A stretch of 19,859 nucleotides of DNA from Ruminococcaceae bacterium UBA5391 (GTDB taxonomy: Bacteria; Bacillota; Clostridia; Oscillospirales; Acutalibacteraceae). The notes under the pieces are model-generated. The model was not told the origin of the DNA. It made no database searches and worked only from the letters and a program-made list of their open reading frames with translations. Shown here piece by piece: positions 14,952 to 19,859 of the stretch. Position numbers and translations under genes: made by a program. The number at the start of each line of letters is the position of its first letter. Within the stretch, counting starts at the first letter, position 1. The stretch lies in contig DHOL01000072.1 of the NCBI GenBank assembly GCA_002410755.1, forward strand, positions 1 through 19,859, in the 5' to 3' direction.

Positions 14952-14978
14952 ATTATACTTATGAAACACAGAAGTCAA
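14952..14978 (-). promoter_or_regulatory. promoter of the AbrB-acyltransferase pair
   Basis: On the minus strand TTGACT (14973-14978) and a perfect TATAAT (14952-14957) are 15 nt apart, shorter than ideal. A second TTGACT-like site (TTGACTATTCC) lies just upstream. Nearly symmetric AT sequences around it (CATAAGTATAA and ATCATACTTA) could be an AbrB-type operator, which is a guess. Confidence 0.5.
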
Positions 14979-15123
14979 GGAATAGTCAATAAACCAGATA
15001 AATAAGTTTTGGTTTAAACTTGCAAACCAATTCGCGCAAGCCTTGATACGGCCCAAAAGGAGATTCTTCTTTCACTTTTGACCGTTAAAGCTCTTCTGCT
15101 CTCACTGGTGGCACTTGTTGCAC

Positions 15124-15165
15124 AAGAAAAGGACCCATCCTTCGCTTAACGCATTGGATGGATCC
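15124..15165 (-). terminator. distal terminator after the EIIA gene
   Basis: GGATCCATCC pairs with GGATGGGTCC (15156-15165 with 15131-15140, a G-T pair at one position), followed on the minus strand by TTTTCTT (15124-15130). This is a normal intrinsic terminator shape. Confidence 0.75.
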
Positions 15166-15177
15166 ATAATTGCCCAA

Positions 15178-15210
15178 AAGGCTGAACAAATTACAAGCAG
15201 GTTCAGCCTT
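15178..15210 (-). terminator. proximal terminator after the EIIA gene
   Basis: A 10-bp stem AAGGCTGAAC/GTTCAGCCTT (15201-15210 with 15178-15187) lies 15 nt after the EIIA stop, followed by TTTTGGG on the minus strand. It is weaker than the second hairpin because its T-run is short; the two stand in tandem. Confidence 0.7.
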
Positions 15211-15225
15211 ACAAAGCAGGTACAA

Positions 15226-15708
15226 TCAATGATATTTCATCAAGACCGTCTTTCCTGCGACAGCATTCCCGGAAGACATAGACAGATTCTTTGCTTGATC
15301 AGGATTTGTAATGATGAACGGAGAAACAGTATTATAACCTGCCAACTTGATCTGTTCGATATCCATTTCCATCAGCAAATCCCCTGCAGAAACATGCTGG
15401 CCCTCTTTTACATGGCAGGTAAATCCTCTTCCTTTCAGTTTAACGGTATCCAGCCCCAGATGGATTAGGATTTCCAGGCCGTTGCCGTCACCCTCAAGGC
15501 AGATTGCATGCAGTGTATCGGCAACCTCAATCACAGTACCGGATACGGGAGCAAGCACTTCATTTTCAGTAGGGATAATCCCGAGGCCGTCACCCAGGAC
15601 CTTCCCGGAAAACGCCGGATCCGGGATTTCTTCAACCGAGATAATTCTGCCGGTCTGCGGGGCCAGAATCGTCTTTTCACCATGATTCATTTTATGAAAC
15701 AGTTTCAT
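15226..15708 (-). CDS. PTS glucose-type EIIA protein
   Basis: Phosphocarrier of 160 residues, the normal length for a free-standing EIIA of the glucose superfamily. It takes phosphate from HPr and passes it to EIIB. The active-site His83 lies in EILIHLGLDTV (79-89), with the partner His67 in TLHAICLEG (65-73). LAPVSGTV (52-59) is also conserved. The ATG at 15708 is where family similarity begins; the nearest strong purine tract (AAGGAG) is 15 nt upstream, so initiation may be weak. Longer in-frame starts reach into the preceding gene and look non-coding. It likely serves the EIIBC encoded upstream, which lacks its own IIA domain. Confidence 0.92.
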   Translation of the reverse strand: MKLFHKMNHGEKTILAPQTGRIISVEEIPDPAFSGKVLGDGLGIIPTENEVLAPVSGTVIEVADTLHAICLEGDGNGLEILIHLGLDTVKLKGRGFTCHVKEGQHVSAGDLLMEMDIEQIKLAGYNTVSPFIITNPDQAKNLSMSSGNAVAGKTVLMKYH

Positions 15709-15817
15709 CTTTTCACGCTTGAGCTCCTTCCGTAGCTTACAAAAGGTCACTTGTAAATGGCTGTCCATGTGGGCAAAAAAATTGTTCCATTTCAGTCCAT
15801 AGGACAGCATGGTTTCC

Positions 15818-17437
15818 TTACTCGCACGCAATATCCATGCCTTTGTGGAAAGATGGCCCTCCCGCAGCCATATAGCCGTTGCTATGCCCTTGCGCGTCTG
15901 GCGAAAACCAAAAAGAATATAGTTCCGCATTCTTTAGAATAAAGCGCAGTCGGATATTCCGGCAGTTCAGCTCACTAACCGTCTTGTTTTTCCACTTGAC
16001 TTGAACTTTGGTGCTGTCCGTTGTCACCGGTATGCAGTCCTCTCTGGAGTAACCCGGAAGAACATTTCCGTTTTGATCCAGAATTTCGGCAAGAATTTTT
16101 CCTTGACTGCAGTCGGCATTTACAAACAGGTATTTACCATTATATTCTAATACTTCTGTTGTAAGATATCCCCCTTTTCCGTCATCAGACATCGAAGCGA
16201 AACCGTCTCTTCTTAATCTGGCCATTCCTAAATTTCCTCCCGAGTATTTGTGTGAGCCGAAATTAGGAGATTGGCCGGAAAAGCAGGAAAAATAGAAATG
16301 AATTTCGTCGCCTATAACCACACATATCCCGTTTGCAGCATGCATATACCCATAGTTCCATGTGCCCAGGTTGCGGGACGAGGAGATAAAATTCTCGTGC
16401 GTAGGCCGATCCCAGTGGAATCCGTCCCGGCTGAACGCCAGTTTCAGGTCAATGATTTTAGGATGTTTCGTGATTGCGCAGACACCGTTCGGAGGGCCCA
16501 TAAAAACGGAAAATACCCCCAGCATCAAGCTCTCATACGGTGTTGCATCCAAATTGTACAGCTGTGGAAGATATCCTAAATTTGGATCAGGAGTATCTTT
16601 GATATCCGTTCTCGCCCAAAATCTGACATCTTCCGGTTTCCATTGGCTGCCATGGAAGAAGTCATCCGTTTCATAGTAACTTCTAACCCGAATCCGACTG
16701 TCAAGCTTGGAAAAAGTCCGGATGCTGAAAACCCATTTTCTCGTGAATGGATTATAAAAGAAAGTCGTATTATCGCCGCACGAGCCTGGGGTTCCTACCT
16801 CAACCCAGTTGATTCCATCCACAGACTTATAGAGTATTGCTTTTTCCGTAGGCTGCACATTTTTTGGCTTGCGGTGATAGTATTTCACATCAAAATCATA
16901 TTCCCTGAAAAAGACTAACATTTTATACCGCTCATCAGGGTTCTCAGCATAGTAATCAATCCAGACCGCAGCGCCGTCGCGCATTCTGCCTGGTACATAT
17001 TGAAGAACACGGTCACTTTTGCGGTCGGGATTGATCTCCGACAGTCGTTTCCAATGAATTCCGTCATTGCTTTCTGCATAGCCCACGGCATCAAACCATC
17101 CTGCCTGATACCACATCTTATATTTTTTGGCTTCATCATCGTAAAAAATTCCATCATTGAAAGGACACGCGCAGGTGCAATAGCCGTCATTCATTTCCAG
17201 GGCAGTCTGAGGATAAAAGATTGGATGATCTTCTATGACTGGTTTTTTAAAATCACGCCGCAAATCGGTCTCTGCTATCAGAAAATCATCTACGAACAGT
17301 TGCCTGCCGATTTTAATATTAATCGTATCCGGTTTTTTGTCTAAATACGGCACTTTCAAAGGTTTGTCAAGAGTGGATTCCTGGTATTTTGGAGGCCACT
17401 GCTCTGGAATAATTAAGTTATTATAAAACCAATTCAT
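15818..17437 (-). CDS. cytosolic beta-propeller protein, glycoside hydrolase-like
   Basis: The protein has 539 residues from ATG 17437 (GAAAGG 10 nt upstream; an in-frame GTG at 17455 lacks a site). It begins with GRQLFVDDFLI (44-54), which I recall as typical of a family of five-bladed propeller proteins annotated loosely as GH32/GH43-like or sialidase-like. Three blade motifs of the form S-x-D-G-x-x-W are visible: SNDGIHW (123-129), SVDGINW (205-211) and SRDGFHW (336-342). There is no signal peptide or membrane segment, so it should act inside the cell. Sitting between PTS EIIBC and EIIA, it may cleave the phosphorylated sugar that the PTS brings in. Enzyme activity is inferred, not shown; catalytic residues could not be assigned. 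Confidence 0.7.
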   Translation of the reverse strand: MNWFYNNLIIPEQWPPKYQESTLDKPLKVPYLDKKPDTINIKIGRQLFVDDFLIAETDLRRDFKKPVIEDHPIFYPQTALEMNDGYCTCACPFNDGIFYDDEAKKYKMWYQAGWFDAVGYAESNDGIHWKRLSEINPDRKSDRVLQYVPGRMRDGAAVWIDYYAENPDERYKMLVFFREYDFDVKYYHRKPKNVQPTEKAILYKSVDGINWVEVGTPGSCGDNTTFFYNPFTRKWVFSIRTFSKLDSRIRVRSYYETDDFFHGSQWKPEDVRFWARTDIKDTPDPNLGYLPQLYNLDATPYESLMLGVFSVFMGPPNGVCAITKHPKIIDLKLAFSRDGFHWDRPTHENFISSSRNLGTWNYGYMHAANGICVVIGDEIHFYFSCFSGQSPNFGSHKYSGGNLGMARLRRDGFASMSDDGKGGYLTTEVLEYNGKYLFVNADCSQGKILAEILDQNGNVLPGYSREDCIPVTTDSTKVQVKWKNKTVSELNCRNIRLRFILKNAELYSFWFSPDAQGHSNGYMAAGGPSFHKGMDIACE

Positions 17438-17489
17438 ATCAGGATAACCTTTCACTGCACATAGAATACCAACATTTTACAGGTCATAT

Positions 17490-18878
17490 TTATTCGCCCT
17501 TATTTTTTTCTTCGGGCAGTTCTTCCGGTTTATAAAGGAAGAATGTTAACAGGAAAGCAACAGTCAAACCAATTAAACTTGAAATGATGTAGTTAACAAT
17601 CTGCCCATTCAGATACAACAGCACTCCTGGAATTGCCGTAATGGACATGCCGGTTGCAGCCAGATGTACAATCGAAGAAAACATACCCGCACAGCCACCA
17701 CCGATGCAGCCGAAGACGAAGGGTTTCAGCAGAGGCAGATTGACACCGAAGATGACGGGCTCTGTAATTCCAAGGAATGCAGGAATAACAGAAGAGAAAT
17801 AAAGGGATTTTTTCTTGGTATTATGGGTCTTGATGGCAACAGCCAGTGCAGCGCCAGCCTGAGCAACAATGGCGCCAGATGCGAGCGCATTAAATGGGTT
17901 GGCCTTTGTGGTTGCCAGAAGTTCGACTTCAAGTGCTTTAAAGGTATGGTGCAAGCCGGTGATAACAACTACCTGCTGCAGAGAACCGATAAAGAATCCG
18001 CCGATCCCAAAAGGCAAAGCCATTAAAAACTTAACGCCATCAACAATGAGAATCTCAATTTCATGCATAACAGGACCTACAACCAGCAGGCCCAACGCCA
18101 CACTGCTGAGAAGTGTGAGGAACGGCGTCACAATCAGGTCAAACACATCTGGAATAACTTTGTGAAGCCATTTTTCTATTTTTGCAGCGATTATCCCCAG
18201 TACCAATGCGGGGAGGACGGAACCCTGATAGCCGATAATCGGAACATTCAGGCCAAAAAGGTTTAAAAGGAGCGGTTTGGCTGTTCCACCCGCAACAGCA
18301 TTCGCATTGGGCAGCTGCGTTGCCACCAGCATTAGACCGATTACGATTCCCAAAACCGGAGAACCGCCGAACCGTTTCATGGTCGAATAAGCAACCAGCG
18401 CCGGTAAAAACGCAAACGCCGTATCGGTTAAAACCTTTGAGAGCGCCAGATAACTGGGATCCAGAGTAACCCCCAAATTGGTTAGCAGGCTCCGTAAACC
18501 CATAAACAGGCCTGTTGCCACCAACACTGGAATAATAGGGATAAAGACATCTCCGAGTGTTCTGGAGAACTTTTGAAATGGCGATAAGTTTTTATATGCG
18601 CTTTTGTCTTCGGTATCCGCCTTTTTCTGATTGGCACCCTCACTGGTTAGCACGTTGTAGACTTTATTGACAAAGCCCGTGCCCAATATGACCTGATACT
18701 GGCCCGACGCAAAGAACTGACCTTTCACGCCGTCTATATTTTCGATTCCTTTCCCGTCAAATTTTGAGGCATCCTTAAGAATAAATCTGAGACGTGTGGC
18801 ACAATGTTCGACCGACGTTATGTTTTCCTGACCGCCAATGTGCTCAAGAATTTCTTTTGCTACTTCTTGCTCTTTCAT
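17490..18878 (-). CDS. PTS EIIBC, glucose/sucrose superfamily
   Basis: Sugar permease and phosphotransferase of 462 residues. The EIIB domain (about 1-80) has the phosphorylated Cys26 in HCATRLRF. After a linker, the EIIC domain (from about 98) spans the membrane with about ten hydrophobic segments; GITEPVIFGVNLPLLKPF carries the family's conserved ITEP motif. The layout is that of sucrose, trehalose, beta-glucoside or MurNAc transporters, but the IIA domain is absent and is supplied by the last gene of the operon. GGAGG lies 7 nt before ATG 18878. The substrate cannot be read from the sequence; the hexulose-phosphate enzymes upstream argue against plain sucrose or trehalose. Confidence 0.93.
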   Translation of the reverse strand: MKEQEVAKEILEHIGGQENITSVEHCATRLRFILKDASKFDGKGIENIDGVKGQFFASGQYQVILGTGFVNKVYNVLTSEGANQKKADTEDKSAYKNLSPFQKFSRTLGDVFIPIIPVLVATGLFMGLRSLLTNLGVTLDPSYLALSKVLTDTAFAFLPALVAYSTMKRFGGSPVLGIVIGLMLVATQLPNANAVAGGTAKPLLLNLFGLNVPIIGYQGSVLPALVLGIIAAKIEKWLHKVIPDVFDLIVTPFLTLLSSVALGLLVVGPVMHEIEILIVDGVKFLMALPFGIGGFFIGSLQQVVVITGLHHTFKALEVELLATTKANPFNALASGAIVAQAGAALAVAIKTHNTKKKSLYFSSVIPAFLGITEPVIFGVNLPLLKPFVFGCIGGGCAGMFSSIVHLAATGMSITAIPGVLLYLNGQIVNYIISSLIGLTVAFLLTFFLYKPEELPEEKNKGE

Positions 18879-18979
18879 TTGGCTTCCTCCCCAAAATAGT
18901 GTTGTTTATATTCTGCCAGACAAACGTGCTCAAAGGATGAAAAAAGGCCGACACTTTAAAACCGGATTGTTTTCGCCAT

Positions 18980-19519
18980 TTACCAGTGTAATTTCAAGGC
19001 AGAATCATTCTGCACATGATCCCTTCTGCTAATCATCAGACAGAGCGCATCCAAAACGATATGCAGGCTTTGGTCAAAAAGGGAACTCAGCAACTGAACC
19101 GAGCCTCTGCTTGCGCCCTGGTCGCCCTTTACTGTTCCGGGTACCGTAAGAATTACATTCGCCATACTGGCGACCTTCGATTCCTTCTTACTTGTAACCG
19201 CTATGATTGTGCTTCCTTTTTCCAAGGCTTTTTGGGTATCCACGACCACATGCGCGCTTGAGCCGGAACCCGAAACAGCAATGAAAACATCGTCTTTTTT
19301 CAACGACGGTGTGATGGTTTCACCCACCACATATGAGGTATAACCCAGATGCATCAGCCGCATTGCAAATCCTTTGGCAACTAAGCCTGAGCGTCCTTCT
19401 CCAGAAACGAAGATGCGTGATTCTTTCCGGATTAATCCTGAAACCACAGTCATTTCATCCCGGTCGATTTTATCAATAACACCTTCTATTTCCCTAACAA
19501 TAGTCTGTAGCTCGTCCAA
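18980..19519 (-). CDS. hxlB: 6-phospho-3-hexuloisomerase (PHI, SIS domain)
   Basis: SIS-domain isomerase of 179 residues, matching PHI in length. In the ribulose monophosphate route PHI converts arabino-3-hexulose 6-phosphate to fructose 6-phosphate. The sugar-phosphate loop is SGEGRSG (39-45), MRLMHLGYTSYVVGE (53-67) is very PHI-like, and the second loop is SGSGSSAH (83-90). SLFDQSLHIVLDAL (146-159) resembles the usual PHI C-terminus. The start codon is TTG at 19519, chosen because AAGGAGG stands 8 nt upstream within the end of the preceding gene and no nearby ATG exists. Only 3 nt separate it from the synthase gene. A different ketose or aldose phosphate as substrate is possible. Confidence 0.85.
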   Translation of the reverse strand: MDELQTIVREIEGVIDKIDRDEMTVVSGLIRKESRIFVSGEGRSGLVAKGFAMRLMHLGYTSYVVGETITPSLKKDDVFIAVSGSGSSAHVVVDTQKALEKGSTIIAVTSKKESKVASMANVILTVPGTVKGDQGASRGSVQLLSSLFDQSLHIVLDALCLMISRRDHVQNDSALKLHW

Positions 19520-19522
19520 TGC

Positions 19523-19859
19523 TTAAGCCTCCTTACTGATTTCTTTATAAAATGAATCAACTGCATGCCGGATGTCGCCTGATTTTGTTATTGCACTCCC
19601 AACAATAGCAATTTCGCACCCCGCCGCCTTGAGAAATCCCATCATCTGAGACGTCACACCGCCAGCAACGGCTATTCGTCTTTTGCCACTGATGCTTTTA
19701 GAAGTTTCCTCAATCAATTTCTTTAAATTACCCTTCTTATCATCCGATGGAAGATGGATGCAGAAAATAGCATCTTGAAAAACCTTGAGCTGTTTTATCC
19801 GGAAGGACGGCACCTGAAGCAAGTCAATCATATATTCTTTGTGAAACTCATGCGCAACA
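19523..19859 (-). CDS. hxlA: 3-hexulose-6-phosphate synthase-like protein, C-terminal part
   Basis: The frame is open to the right edge, so the gene begins outside; about 112 C-terminal codons are seen. HKEYMIDLLQV fits the middle strand of the OMP-decarboxylase-like barrel of HPS/3-keto-gulonate-6-phosphate decarboxylase. IAVAGGVTSQMMGFLKAAG and IAIVGSAITKSGDIRHAV form the phosphate-binding end. HPS joins formaldehyde to ribulose 5-phosphate, and related enzymes decarboxylate 3-keto-L-gulonate 6-phosphate. The adjacent PHI gene favours HPS or its reverse use. The catalytic D-x-K-x-x-D region lies beyond the edge, so the choice cannot be made here. Confidence 0.75.
   Translation of the reverse strand, partial: VAHEFHKEYMIDLLQVPSFRIKQLKVFQDAIFCIHLPSDDKKGNLKKLIEETSKSISGKRRIAVAGGVTSQMMGFLKAAGCEIAIVGSAITKSGDIRHAVDSFYKEISKEA

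Noticed and set aside
15709..15930. Longer EIIA starting within the propeller gene
   Set aside because: The added 74 residues overlap another gene out of frame and have no EIIA similarity.
1..19859. CRISPR arrays, tRNA or rRNA genes, prophage or transposase genes
   Set aside because: No regularly spaced repeats, no cloverleaf or rRNA-like stretch, and no phage or transposase motif were seen on either strand.

Overview
The window looks like chromosomal DNA of a mid-GC, low-copy-repeat Firmicute of class Clostridia, most likely Oscillospiraceae/Ruminococcaceae-like. The support is strong purine-rich Shine-Dalgarno sites, sigma-A type promoters, the Gram-positive order mltG - U32 peptidase - PBP, the flavin-dependent thymidylate synthase ThyX, lipoprotein-type ABC transporters, and remnants of small protein families that I recall as clostridial. 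No rRNA, tRNA, CRISPR array, transposase or phage gene is visible.

Left part (1-7942, minus strand). Eight tightly packed genes read leftward from one promoter near 7915-7942: thyX, tmk, a GNAT acetyltransferase, a DJ-1/PfpI protein, 5-formyltetrahydrofolate cyclo-ligase, mltG, a U32 peptidase (tRNA-hydroxylation type) and a class B penicillin-binding protein. Three junctions are ATGA overlaps and one is a 25-nt overlap. The operon joins dTMP synthesis and folate recycling to peptidoglycan enzymes. Its last gene is separated from the rest by a terminator-like hairpin whose 3' arm holds that gene's own ribosome binding site. A further promoter (114-142) drives a gene that runs off the left edge.

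Middle (7943-9511). This is a gene-poor accessory stretch. It holds one small plus-strand gene (8412-8633), the start of a clostridial conserved protein broken after 36 codons (8739-8849), a roughly 128-bp palindrome-rich element with imperfect inverted ends (8874-9001), and a second truncated small gene on the other strand that runs into the element (8965-9129). Next comes a perfect 20-bp inverted repeat 75 bp apart (9289-9308 and 9384-9403) in AT-rich DNA, just upstream of the transport operon.

Plus-strand operon (9512-13579). A family 3 amino-acid-type substrate-binding lipoprotein, permease and ATPase are followed by an M20D amidohydrolase of the AbgB type. The layout suggests import of an amino-acid conjugate followed by cytosolic hydrolysis of its amide bond. 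RNA hairpins lie in the leader and between genes. An 18-bp bidirectional terminator (13609-13650) closes this operon and the opposing one.

Right part (13654-19859, minus strand). A short AbrB-type regulator gene precedes a membrane acyltransferase gene. Beyond two stacked terminators lies a carbohydrate operon, read leftward from outside the window: 3-hexulose-6-phosphate synthase-like protein (partial), 6-phospho-3-hexuloisomerase, PTS EIIBC of the glucose/sucrose superfamily, a cytosolic beta-propeller protein of the glycoside hydrolase type, and a stand-alone glucose-type EIIA. Pairing ribulose-monophosphate-type enzymes with a PTS and a propeller protein is the best candidate here for an uncharacterised sugar pathway.
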